A stretch of 6,631 nt of DNA from an uncultured Saprospiraceae bacterium (GCA_937959375.1 CALGLS010000311.1:1-6631), one strand, 5' to 3'. Positions 1-6,630 are shown, numbered from the stretch's first letter. Numbers and translations are program-made. Notes: generated by a model not told the origin, from the letters alone.

Positions 1-1604
1 AGTTCTTCAACCGCAGGAACCAAACCAACTTTATACAAAGCTTTTGGCATTAGGTTACGAGCAATACTACGGAGTTCTTTATGCGAATTATCCAATTCAG
101 AAATGATCGTACTGATCTTATCGCGCGATTCGTTTTCTTTAATATTGTTCTCTTGAAAAAGATTCAATTTCATTTTTACCGAAGCTAACATCACGCCAAG
201 TCCATCATGTATATCACGAGCAATCCGCTCACGCTCTCGTTCAATTCCCATCACCAGGAGATTCATGTTTTGTTCTTTCTGAAAAGCGAGGTCGGAAAGC
301 ACTTGGTTATTTCTTTTATAAATACTAATAAACAATCGTAAAGCCAACGCAAAAACGACAGCCATTTCTAAAAGCATTCCCAACATCAAACTAATGTGGG
401 TATAAAAGGTCAATGGATATCCAAGGCCCGACATCATATTGGAAAATGAATCTCCAAAAAAGATACCTGAAGATTGTAAGTTCGTAACAATGATGTGCAA
501 ACCGTGAATGGAAAACCCAAACAAAAACAACCCAGAAAAGAATCGTTGTCCACGGAAAATAGAACGAAATAACACAATGAAAAAGATAATACAAGCCGCA
601 ACATACAAGGTATTTGCAATTCTAAAAAAGAGATGTGCAAAAGTTATGTTATCAATACTCGGAATAGCAATCACCATTGGTGTAATAAGGGCTGTCAAAA
701 CGATGATACCAACCAACACTTTGTCCGTTCGTTTATAAAACTGCTTGGTCTTAAAATACTGACGAAAAAACAAGATACCAGCAATCAAATATAGGTTGGC
801 AAAAACGGGACCAGCGACTTGCTGAAAGCGTTGTTGCTCTGGCCAGATATAGCGATAACTTTGCCCCAAATCTGTGTATACAAAACAGACGCCCAAGGCC
901 ACATAAACAAAGTAGTACCAGAAATAATGAAAGCGTGTAATTGAAATGGCGAAAGTTAAAACAAACAAATAAACGAATGACAACATCAAGAAGCCATGTA
1001 ACATGGTAATCTCCCAATCACGCTGTCGCGTAAATCGATACTCATTGTCCCAAACATGAAAGTTGAAATTTAAAGTATGCTTTGCTGCTGGAAAGTAAAA
1101 AATCCAAGTTGTTTTTTCTTTAGGATCGAGTTGAAAGGTGAAGTGAAAATTTCGATGTTCCCGACTTGAACTATTGATAAATTGATCTCTTTTGTGAAAA
1201 CGATCATTCATCGTCAAAGAGTCTGTTAATAAAACTCCATCCTGTGTGATTCGATGTACTTGAAATTTAAACAGATAAGTATTTACAACCTCCAACAATA
1301 GATCCCGCTGAATCGCATCTTGATTCTCAACTTCTATCGCCATCCAATATGCAGACGAAGTCAAACCAAAATTATATTGATTTAAATACTCACCTTCACT
1401 ACCTTCCTCATAAGCATCGAGCACACCTTCAATATTGAACGCATGATCTTTGTCTTCCAAGACCCATATGGTGGATCCAGAAATTCGCTTCCCTTCAAAT
1501 CCTTCTGCTATTTTGACTGGTGTTGCTTTTGCAAAAACAGCTCCGTTACAACAAAAGAGAAAGACTAGGAAAAGTATAGTATGTTTATAAATAATTTGTC
1601 TCAT
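1..1604 (-). CDS. 7TMR-DISM sensor histidine kinase (3' end beyond window)
   Basis: This is an inner-membrane sensor kinase that would sense through a periplasmic domain and pass phosphate to a response regulator. It starts at the ATG at 1604 and stays open for 534 codons to the window edge. Residues 1-24 are a signal peptide ending AVFA. Residues about 30-185 look like the 7TMR-DISM extracellular type 2 domain (FGLTSSAYWMAIEVEN). Residues about 200-428 hold seven hydrophobic helices, followed by a short linker (KRNNQVLSDLAFQKEQ). A HisKA_3 (LytS/NarX-type) dimerisation domain follows, with the motif RERERIARDIHDGLG and phospho-acceptor His466. The family normally ends with a HATPase_c domain of about 100 residues, which must lie beyond position 1. 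The coding assignment is direct from translation; the family assignment comes from motif recall. The ligand is unknown and no partner regulator is visible. A 93-base gap separates it from the upstream lipoprotein gene, so it may have its own promoter. Confidence 0.93.
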   Translation of the reverse strand, partial: MRQIIYKHTILFLVFLFCCNGAVFAKATPVKIAEGFEGKRISGSTIWVLEDKDHAFNIEGVLDAYEEGSEGEYLNQYNFGLTSSAYWMAIEVENQDAIQRDLLLEVVNTYLFKFQVHRITQDGVLLTDSLTMNDRFHKRDQFINSSSREHRNFHFTFQLDPKEKTTWIFYFPAAKHTLNFNFHVWDNEYRFTRQRDWEITMLHGFLMLSFVYLFVLTFAISITRFHYFWYYFVYVALGVCFVYTDLGQSYRYIWPEQQRFQQVAGPVFANLYLIAGILFFRQYFKTKQFYKRTDKVLVGIIVLTALITPMVIAIPSIDNITFAHLFFRIANTLYVAACIIFFIVLFRSIFRGQRFFSGLFLFGFSIHGLHIIVTNLQSSGIFFGDSFSNMMSGLGYPLTFYTHISLMLGMLLEMAVVFALALRLFISIYKRNNQVLSDLAFQKEQNMNLLVMGIERERERIARDIHDGLGVMLASVKMKLNLFQENNIKENESRDKISTIISELDNSHKELRSIARNLMPKALYKVGLVPAVEE

Positions 1605-1697
1605 TTTTTCGACTCGCATCGGGTTAACATGAAGGTAGGAAAAATAATTAAGAGACGGAAGTCAGAAGAAAGAAGCTTGATGTAGTATATGGTAAGA

Positions 1698-2369
1698 TTA
1701 CTCTTCTGAAGGCGGTGGTGGAGGTGGTGGTGGATAATGCCTTTCAAAACTAATATTAAACGGCACCAACTTTTGAATACTATCGCTTTCTATCCGATTC
1801 AATTCATCATAATGCTTTTGAAAAATCATCTTTGCGTATTCCTTTCTCACAGAGATGTAGCCCGACTTTACAAGTTTTATAATTGATGCATATCGTTTAG
1901 GATTTACCTTATCCGCTCCTACTATTTGAAGGATTCCTTTTATTTCATAAGGAGGTGTTCCTGCCTTTCGTCCGAGTGTTTCTTTTATTGAAAAACGACC
2001 TGTCTTTTCTGGATAAAGTAGCACTTCTTTTATTGCTAGCATTAAGTCTTGTTCATCGACTACCTTCGTATCAAAAAATAAATTTCCTTCCTTATTGATC
2101 AATAGTCGATAGCAGTGCCCTCGACAATATAACATATGATCTCCACGCAATTGATTCTCCCATGCTACGCGGATACTGTCCAATATTTCTGTAATGAGTT
2201 CTGTATCTGGATTTTCAATTAAAAAACGTTCATAACTGTGTAAATCCTTGGTTGCCCTTATTACTGACCATTGTTCTTTTATGCTAATTGTCGATCCAAC
2301 CTTCGAATTATTTTGCTTACAACTCTGCCATAAAAAAATCACCAACCAAACAAAGTATTTTATTTTCAT
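1698..2369 (-). CDS. ExbD-like periplasmic lipoprotein with octaproline C-terminus
   Basis: A 223-residue protein from the ATG at 2369. A TTG at 2387 in the same frame would add six residues, but the ATG gives an ideal lipoprotein leader: KIK, a hydrophobic core (YFVWLVIFLW), then QSC with Cys17 as the lipidated residue. Residues about 34-70 contain a helical pattern W...SYERFLIENP..E common in Bacteroidota envelope proteins. Residues about 88-207 resemble the ExbD periplasmic domain: RLLINKEG, then ILQIVGAD, and a tail KHYDEL...QKLVPFNIS that matches the YDEL...IP..IS ending of Bacteroidota ExbD proteins. ExbD normally has an N-terminal transmembrane helix and works with ExbB and TonB; here a lipid anchor replaces the helix and neither partner is nearby. 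The protein ends with eight prolines (residues 213-220) and SEE. It follows the oxidoreductase gene with only 14 bases between stop and start, so it is probably co-transcribed with it. The gene is secure; the ExbD assignment is an inference from motif similarity. Confidence 0.8.
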   Translation of the reverse strand: MKIKYFVWLVIFLWQSCKQNNSKVGSTISIKEQWSVIRATKDLHSYERFLIENPDTELITEILDSIRVAWENQLRGDHMLYCRGHCYRLLINKEGNLFFDTKVVDEQDLMLAIKEVLLYPEKTGRFSIKETLGRKAGTPPYEIKGILQIVGADKVNPKRYASIIKLVKSGYISVRKEYAKMIFQKHYDELNRIESDSIQKLVPFNISFERHYPPPPPPPPSEE

Positions 2370-2370
2370 A

Positions 2371-2388
2371 ATTGATTTTTTAATCAAT
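2371..2388 (-). promoter_or_regulatory. AT-rich hairpin at stop/start junction
   Basis: A perfect 7-base inverted repeat (ATTGATT, four-base loop, AATCAAT) covers the stop codon of the oxidoreductase gene and ends one base before the ATG of the lipoprotein gene. In mRNA it would sit where a ribosome has to terminate and restart. It could couple translation of the two genes or simply be AT-rich chance; the stem contains a single G-C pair and would be weak. Confidence 0.35.
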
Positions 2389-2986
2389 GAGTTGAAAAAT
2401 TAGAACCAATATTCAAACCTACTTGATATATTTTTTCCAAGTGCAATTGTTTCACTTCATCTCCTTCCAATGTATTATCAAGAATTAGCATTTCCTTTCG
2501 TTCAAACCGACTCCCCAATCTATCTTCTAACATAATCTTACGCATACTTTCAGCCACTCCAGTTTCAACTAAATGACTCATCGGATGCCCTGCCGGACAA
2601 ATAACCAAACCTTTTGAAATGGTTTGCATACCACGAGCTTGATCATCTTTGCTATAAGCAAAACCAGCCGTCCAAACACGGTCAAACCAACCTTTTAATT
2701 TAGCGGGACAGTCACTCCACCACACCGGGTAAATAAAACAAATACAATCTGCTCTGTTAATTTTTTGATGTTCCAATTGCACATCGGAAGGAATGGGAAG
2801 TTTAGTATTTGTGGTACTTTCTCTTTTATACTCTTGAGGTGAAAGATCTGTTTGAAAATCCATTTGATATAAATCAGAAATTTCAAAGGTATGACTGGAT
2901 TCACGTAGCCCTTTTGTAAAAAAAGTCAACACCTGATGTGTAAAAGAATCATAATCGGGATGAGCATAAATGATGAGTATATTCAT
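2384..2986 (-). CDS. NAD(P)H-dependent oxidoreductase, flavodoxin-like fold
   Basis: A 200-residue soluble cytoplasmic protein of the Flavodoxin_2 group (MdaB/KefF/NQO-like), which binds FMN or FAD and transfers two electrons from NAD(P)H to quinones or similar acceptors. The N-terminus MNILIIYAHPDYDSF is the first beta strand and phosphate-binding loop. The central motif at residues 85-104 contains YPVWW (86-90) and GWFDRVW (99-105), the characteristic flavin-contact segment of this family. Residues 127-135 (LVICPAGHP) are a later strand. The length is normal for the family and the ATG at 2986 starts directly at the first strand, so the start is secure. No Shine-Dalgarno sequence is seen, which is usual for Bacteroidota. 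The lipoprotein gene follows 14 bases after its stop codon. The exact substrate cannot be read from the sequence; quinone or electrophile detoxification is the usual role of relatives. Confidence 0.92.
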   Translation of the reverse strand: MNILIIYAHPDYDSFTHQVLTFFTKGLRESSHTFEISDLYQMDFQTDLSPQEYKRESTTNTKLPIPSDVQLEHQKINRADCICFIYPVWWSDCPAKLKGWFDRVWTAGFAYSKDDQARGMQTISKGLVICPAGHPMSHLVETGVAESMRKIMLEDRLGSRFERKEMLILDNTLEGDEVKQLHLEKIYQVGLNIGSNFSTH

Positions 2987-3045
2987 TTTATATAGTTACT
3001 GATAGATTGCCATCTAAATTAAACTACAACTGACATTGCAACTCC

Positions 3046-3077
3046 ATTGAATTTGAAATTAAGTTTGAGTTTGAAAT
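3046..3077. repeat. Degenerate TCAANN hexamer repeat, copy 1
   Basis: About five hexamer units read on the minus strand as TCAAAC, TCAAAC, TTAATT, TCAAAT, TCAAT. This is the same unit family as the longer array at 3913-3966. It occupies the gap between the DUF7003-like gene and the oxidoreductase gene, so the DUF7003-like gene has this repeat on both sides. No function is known to me. Confidence 0.6.
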
Positions 3078-3091
3078 CCCCCAACCAAAAA

Positions 3092-3802
3092 TCACTTCGA
3101 CCCTCCCTCCGGCCAATTCATCCAATAAGAGTTAGAACGCACGGTCGGTTTAAACAATTCCGCATTACCAGTCACCAAAACTTCTGCTAGCATCGGAAAC
3201 GTTTCTATATCAGAAGGATACTCTCCTTTATCCATATCATTGTGTCTCCATTCATCAACGGTTAGAATTCGAGGTAAATCTTTTGGAATTCGCTCCCGAA
3301 GTTCTTCTTCCGTTGCATAATACAGATGCTTCACTTCTGAACGAATACCTCTTAAAAACTCCCAGATCATAATTTTTGGAGGTGCATCTAATTCCATTTT
3401 TTTGGATTCATAATATTCCTCATCCTTTACCAACCGGATTTTATGCCCTCTCAACAACATTGTATTCACATGCTCATTCAAATGCTCTTGATAGGTTTCC
3501 TCAAAGGCAGGTCCTTCATCCGAATCAGAAGTAAATTGGATGTAATTATCCTTGTTGACTCCAGGTGGAACGTCTAGGCAATTTCCATAAACGTAGAGAC
3601 CGTTTCGGATGCCTTTATGTCCTTTCCCCATGAGGTCAATATAGCCAATAATTTCTATAATTAATGCCCAACGCTCCTCATCGCGGTAAGCTGTAAATCG
3701 ACTGGCAATTGGGTAGACGTAGCCATTGCTAAAAACAGGAAACATGTATTCCCTAGCACAGTCATCGAGTTGAGTTAGTATGTCTTCTTTTGTATAGTTC
3801 AC
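3092..3802 (-). CDS. DUF7003-like protein of unknown function
   Basis: A 236-residue, probably cytoplasmic protein with no signal peptide or membrane helix. The sequence pattern recalls the DUF7003 family: FSNGYVYPIASRFTAYRD and ERWALIIEIIGY in residues 24-54, GLYVYGNCLD at 68-77, and a C-terminal part with TVDEWRHNDMDKGEYPS (181-197), a segment FPMLAEVLVTGNAELFKPT, and the ending YWMNWPEGGSK. The family name is from memory and should be checked. The start is a GTG at 3802: an in-frame TAA lies about 15 bases upstream and no ATG or TTG occurs in between, while the next Met (residue 20) would remove part of the conserved start. Relatives have no assigned biochemical role that I know of. The gene stands alone between two repeat-bearing gaps of 105 and 235 bases, so it may be its own transcription unit. 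It could be a stand-alone accessory gene, but base use does not visibly differ from its neighbours. Confidence 0.85.
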   Translation of the reverse strand: MNYTKEDILTQLDDCAREYMFPVFSNGYVYPIASRFTAYRDEERWALIIEIIGYIDLMGKGHKGIRNGLYVYGNCLDVPPGVNKDNYIQFTSDSDEGPAFEETYQEHLNEHVNTMLLRGHKIRLVKDEEYYESKKMELDAPPKIMIWEFLRGIRSEVKHLYYATEEELRERIPKDLPRILTVDEWRHNDMDKGEYPSDIETFPMLAEVLVTGNAELFKPTVRSNSYWMNWPEGGSK

Positions 3803-3912
3803 GTAGTATGTCGTCGTTTAGTTTATCTGAACTGCAAGATACGTGAAAAGGAATTTATTTGAGAGGATTTGTTGGAAAGATTCTGCAAGATGGAGAATGG
3901 GGAGATTTAATT

Positions 3913-3966
3913 TCAAGCTCAAGCTCAAGTTCAATCTCAGGCTCAAGTTCAATCTCAAGTTCAATC
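3913..3966. repeat. TCAAGY/TCAATC hexamer tandem array
   Basis: Nine uninterrupted six-base units in exact register: TCAAGC, TCAAGC, TCAAGT, TCAATC, TCAGGC, TCAAGT, TCAATC, TCAAGT, TCAATC. The TCA is invariant and variation is at unit positions 4-6, mostly transitions. From the third unit onward the order alternates between TCAAGT and TCAATC, suggesting duplication of 12-base pairs. It lies in the 235-base gap between the DUF418-like and DUF7003-like genes. It is much too short-unit and spacer-free to be a CRISPR. Confidence 0.85.
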
Positions 3967-4010
3967 TGTCAACCACGTTCTGCGTGAACATTGAATTTGA
4001 GATTGAGCTT
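3945..4010. repeat. Inverted repeat with nested hairpin
   Basis: The left arm (3945-3965, the end of the hexamer array) and right arm (3990-4010) pair at 19 of 21 positions. The 24-base loop contains a second small stem, CACG (3974-3977) with CGTG (3983-3986) around TTCTG. The right arm is thus a hexamer repeat copy in the opposite orientation. It lies 28 bases past the stop of the DUF418-like gene (4038), so it could end or protect that transcript, but there is no U-tract on the minus strand and it is not a standard intrinsic terminator. Confidence 0.65.
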
Positions 4011-4037
4011 GTACTTTGTACTTTCCTATTCTCCCAC

Positions 4038-5114
4038 TCAATCCGTCAACTTCCGCATCACCCACTCCAATGGCCCCACCTTACTAACTTTAGACCAAAA
4101 CATAGCAAATAAAACACAAGATAGGCTAAAAAACAAAGCATAAGTCAAAGAGAATTCGATTGAATATTCTCCTAATTTTTTATCTCCGATCGTTTCCACT
4201 AATCCCATTCCGATGATCACATGCGCGACATAAAAAGTCAGTGCCAGTTGTCCTGTTTTATTTAGTGCAAGTATGATTTTATTGTTTTCAAAACGCCGTG
4301 CGAGTAGAATACAAAAGGAAATAATAAAGATAGCAATACTACTTCCAGACAACATATAAATGGGAAGAGGCGGCATTGGACTTGTACCAATCAATATTTC
4401 TAATTCTCCTCTAATGTAGGCATCGCCCTCTGAGAAAAATGTAATCGCAGCAAAGGAAAATACTTGCAAACACACAAAGACGATCAAACTAGTTTTCATT
4501 GATTTTTTGACAAAAACATCATCATTCAAATCTTTAGAACCAAACCAAAACCCAAGTACCATAAAAGCCGACCAAGGAAAAACAGGATGAAAACCATTGT
4601 AGAATAAATTTCTAAAAAAACCATTTCCAGTCCAGAAATCGAGATAAGTCAATGTTGAAAAATCCCAGCCCGTTTCGTAGTTGAGTAGAAACATCAAAAA
4701 GGGGTAGCAAAAGATCAAAACAAAGTAGGCAATTTTTAGTATTCGCTGGCTTGCGCCAAAAAGCAAGAGTATGACCAACATATAAATTCCATAGAAGTGT
4801 AAAATATCAGCTGGCCAAATACTGACATAAGAGAGTCCAATTACAAAGAGAAAAAGCGCTCTTTTTATAATTCGGATTTTCGTCTTTTTAATTTTATCTA
4901 AGTCGTTAATTGCTAAAGCAGATTTACTCATCAAGGCTATACCTACTCCTGCCAATACTACAAATGTTGCAGCGGCTTTCCCGTCAAATACACCTACTAT
5001 TGATTGGAGTACTTCTGAACCTTTATAGCCAAAGACAATTTTAAAATTGACGATAATCATACCGATTACGGCAAGTGCTCTTGCTAGATCGATTCCTATT
5101 ATTCGTTTTTTCAT
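4038..5114 (-). CDS. DUF418/HGSNAT-like multi-pass membrane protein
   Basis: A 358-residue inner-membrane protein with about ten hydrophobic helices (roughly residues 11-29, 48-64, 85-103, 107-121, 125-144, 178-193, 209-227, 252-272, 290-309 and 321-343). It begins KKRIIGIDLARALAVIGMIIVN, the typical opening of the DUF418 and heparan-alpha-glucosaminide acetyltransferase-like (DUF1624) group. Other family-like motifs are DILHFYGIYM (103-112), FYNGFHPVFPWSAF (171-184), LGFWFG (187-192), TGQLALTFYVAH (287-298) and the C-terminal GPLEWVMRKLT (347-357), which is characteristic of DUF418 endings. Relatives are thought to transfer acyl groups or act in envelope modification, but no substrate is established for this type. 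The ATG at 5114 starts exactly at the conserved motif. A Bacteroidota-type promoter and REP-like element lie upstream, so it is probably transcribed independently of the C-S lyase gene. Confidence 0.88.
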   Translation of the reverse strand: MKKRIIGIDLARALAVIGMIIVNFKIVFGYKGSEVLQSIVGVFDGKAAATFVVLAGVGIALMSKSALAINDLDKIKKTKIRIIKRALFLFVIGLSYVSIWPADILHFYGIYMLVILLLFGASQRILKIAYFVLIFCYPFLMFLLNYETGWDFSTLTYLDFWTGNGFFRNLFYNGFHPVFPWSAFMVLGFWFGSKDLNDDVFVKKSMKTSLIVFVCLQVFSFAAITFFSEGDAYIRGELEILIGTSPMPPLPIYMLSGSSIAIFIISFCILLARRFENNKIILALNKTGQLALTFYVAHVIIGMGLVETIGDKKLGEYSIEFSLTYALFFSLSCVLFAMFWSKVSKVGPLEWVMRKLTD

Positions 5115-5143
5115 AGTGGTAAATTATTCAGTACTTCTCTTAT

Positions 5144-5178
5144 CCCCCTCGACTGGCTGGCGCTCACTCGGAATGACA
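5144..5178. repeat. REP-like palindromic element
   Basis: The segment contains CCCCCTCGACTGG followed by CGCTCACTCGGAATGACA. This closely resembles the dispersed CTCGACTGCGCTCGGAATGACA-type intergenic repeat that I recall from many Bacteroidota genomes. The core from CGA to TCG folds into an imperfect hairpin with two mismatches and two wobble pairs. Its higher GC content contrasts with the AT-rich surroundings. It lies between the predicted promoter and the start codon of the DUF418-like gene, so it would form part of that mRNA leader; it also follows the end of the C-S lyase gene by about 50 bases. Confidence 0.6.
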
Positions 5179-5190
5179 ATTGCTCTTTCT

Positions 5191-5220
5191 CAAATTTAGA
5201 TTACACAAAAATTATTCAAA
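5191..5220 (-). promoter_or_regulatory. Bacteroidota-type promoter of DUF418-like gene
   Basis: On the minus strand there is TTTG (5220-5217), an 18-base spacer, and TAAATTTG (5198-5191), an exact match to the -7 consensus TAnnTTTG with the -33 TTTG/TTG at an accepted spacing for this phylum. Transcription would begin near 5184 and give a leader of about 70 bases before the ATG at 5114. The -33 box starts seven bases past the stop codon of the C-S lyase gene. It is the only full TTTG-plus-TAnnTTTG match I found in the intergenic DNA. Confidence 0.6.
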
Positions 5221-5227
5221 AGACAAA

Positions 5228-6433
5228 TCACTTGTTCTCCAGTAATAACAATGCTTTCACAATTCGTTGCAAACCCTCCTCCAGTCGAGCCCGTGGACAA
5301 GCCAGATTCAGTCGAATGTAGCCATCCGAGTTGGACACAAACATATTTCCACCTTCCAGAAGTACACCTGCATGGTTGGCAAAAAACAAGGTCAAATTTT
5401 CTTCTTCAGGAAGATAAGTACCAACATCCACCCAAGCAAGATAAGTCGATTCTGCGATTTTAAAAACAGCTTTTGGCAAATGCTTTTGAAGGTAATTTTG
5501 TAAAAACAAAAAGTTTCCATCTAAGTATATTTTCAATTCATTGAGCCAATCATGCCCTGTTTCATAAGCCGCCTGCGCTGCTACAATACTCAGCGGATTA
5601 TCAATTGGCAAATGACGCTCTTGCCATTTCAAACGCAAAGTTTCATTCGGAATAATAACATTAGCAAATGAAAAACCCGCTAAATTAAAGGTCTTACTCG
5701 GCGACATACAAGTTATGATTTGATCCGTATCCGGAAAAAGTTTTGCGAGTGGTGTAAATTTTGTCCCAACCCTCAGCAAATCACAGTGAATTTCATCTGC
5801 AATAATTTGCACATTATTTTCTAAACAAATTTTTCCAAATTGCATCAGCTCCTCATCTTTCCAAACCCGACCAGTCGGATTATGTGGACTACAAAAAATG
5901 CACAACTTTACTTTTTCATCTGCTGCATTTTCACGCAAGTCATCAAAGTCAATTTGATAATTGCCATCATGCAAAATTAGATCCGACGTCAACAATTCTA
6001 CCCCATTGTAATCTGCAGCATGTTTAAAGAAAGCATAAGATGGAGTCACAATCAAAACTTTCTCGTCAGCTTCACAAATATATCCGATCAAATCAAACAA
6101 AGCGGGGATCACTCCTTTCGAAATGACTAGATGATTCTTATCAAAAGTCCAATTATAATGCGTCTGCGTCCAATTAAGAAAAGCATTTTTATAAGCAGGA
6201 TCAAAAATTTGAGTATAACCATAAATGGGATGTGCCACTCGTTTTTGTAAAGCATCAACAATGCTTGGAGCTGTTGCAAATTCCATATCAGCTATCCACA
6301 TGGAGATGAGTTCTTCATCGGGACAAGGCAAGTTCAGCTCTTCTGTTTCACCGAATAGATATTCTCTAAAACCTAAAAGCGACATCGCGTTGGTATCCTT
6401 TCGGTCTATTATTTTATCGAAGTTGTATTGCAT
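5228..6433 (-). CDS. MalY/PatB family PLP-dependent C-S lyase (cystathionine beta-lyase-like)
   Basis: A 401-residue cytoplasmic fold-type I aminotransferase-like enzyme. The family cleaves the C-S bond of cystathionine or cysteine conjugates to give a thiol, pyruvate and ammonia, in methionine synthesis or sulfur turnover. Visible features in order: MWIADMEF (45-52), the MalY/PatB signature start; YGYT (71-74); SPHNPTG (182-188) with Asn185, which contacts the cofactor; IADEIHCDL (211-219) with Asp213, which binds the pyridine nitrogen; SPSKTFNLAG (244-253) with Lys247 as the PLP Schiff-base lysine; YLAWVD (331-336); and YIRLNLACPR (372-381) with Arg374, which binds the substrate carboxylate. 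All catalytic residues are present and the length is normal (about 390 residues), so it should be active. The ATG at 6433 places the first conserved block at the expected distance. A long palindrome begins about 30 bases upstream, so its promoter must lie in or beyond that element. Whether it acts as cystathionine beta-lyase or another C-S lyase cannot be told from sequence alone. Confidence 0.95.
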   Translation of the reverse strand: MQYNFDKIIDRKDTNAMSLLGFREYLFGETEELNLPCPDEELISMWIADMEFATAPSIVDALQKRVAHPIYGYTQIFDPAYKNAFLNWTQTHYNWTFDKNHLVISKGVIPALFDLIGYICEADEKVLIVTPSYAFFKHAADYNGVELLTSDLILHDGNYQIDFDDLRENAADEKVKLCIFCSPHNPTGRVWKDEELMQFGKICLENNVQIIADEIHCDLLRVGTKFTPLAKLFPDTDQIITCMSPSKTFNLAGFSFANVIIPNETLRLKWQERHLPIDNPLSIVAAQAAYETGHDWLNELKIYLDGNFLFLQNYLQKHLPKAVFKIAESTYLAWVDVGTYLPEEENLTLFFANHAGVLLEGGNMFVSNSDGYIRLNLACPRARLEEGLQRIVKALLLLENK

Positions 6434-6465
6434 TATTTCTTGTTAGTGAAAATAATCTCAGGTAT

Positions 6466-6630
6466 TAGACTTTATTCTAAACTAATTTGTATGTCCTCAA
6501 ATGATCTTTTTCAGCAGTACTTTAGCTTTTTAATCGCCCATAGCTATGGCTATGCCCTCTTAAAAGAGCTTCGTTCTGTCAAAAAATCTCTATTTGATCC
6601 CTATACAAAATAGCTCAGAATAAAGTCTAT
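6466..6630. repeat. Long imperfect palindrome, MITE-like foldback element
   Basis: The outermost 13 bases are perfect inverted repeats: TAGACTTTATTCT at 6467-6479 and its complement AGAATAAAGTCTA at 6617-6629. Pairing continues inward with small gaps: CTA.TTTGTAT pairs with its partner near 6601-6614, TCAAAT with ATTTGA at 6592-6597, AGCT plus TTTTAA with TTAAAAGAGCT at 6560-6570, and CATAGC (6539-6544) with GCTATG (6549-6554) around a TATG loop. The arms are thus about 80 bases long and the centre is near 6547. This is what is expected for a non-autonomous foldback or MITE element. TA at the outer ends would fit a TA-inserting element such as the IS630/mariner type, but the right flank is cut by the window end and no target duplication can be confirmed. 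Confidence 0.65.

Noticed and set aside
391..1017. Several open frames of 67-88 codons on both strands
   Set aside because: All lie inside the continuous histidine kinase reading frame and are its shadows; the hydrophobic ones mirror the membrane helices.
1630..1637. TACCTTCA on the minus strand as a -7 box for the histidine kinase gene
   Set aside because: It matches TAnnTTTG only partly and I see no -33 element at a proper distance, so it is not called.
2100..2130. CRGHC motif in the ExbD-like protein as a possible heme c site
   Set aside because: Heme attachment needs CxxCH; the order here is C-R-G-H-C, so it does not fit. A disulfide between the two cysteines is possible.
2370..2387. 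TTG start at 2387 for the ExbD-like lipoprotein gene
   Set aside because: It would overlap the oxidoreductase stop and add MIKKSI; the ATG at 2369 gives a more typical short lipoprotein leader. It remains possible.
3913..3966. CRISPR array
   Set aside because: Units are six bases, directly adjacent and without spacers; there are no cas genes.
3945..4010. Rho-independent terminator for the DUF418-like gene
   Set aside because: The hairpin is AT-rich with a long loop and is not followed by a U-tract on the transcribed strand.
3843..4112. Plus-strand open frame of 89 codons with a KLKLKFNLRLKFNL-type repeat
   Set aside because: It is the translation of the hexamer array and overlaps the 3' end of the DUF418-like gene on the other strand; the low-complexity part has no protein-like character beyond the repeat.
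5251..5503. Two plus-strand open frames of 70 and 78 codons
   Set aside because: They are antisense to the C-terminal part of the C-S lyase, which has all its family motifs.
6428..6613. Plus-strand open frame of 61 codons, or 40 from the ATG at 6491, running through the palindrome
   Set aside because: It lies within both arms of a long inverted repeat and overlaps the lyase start; I recognise no family, and an open frame of this length can arise by chance. A small element-encoded peptide cannot be excluded.
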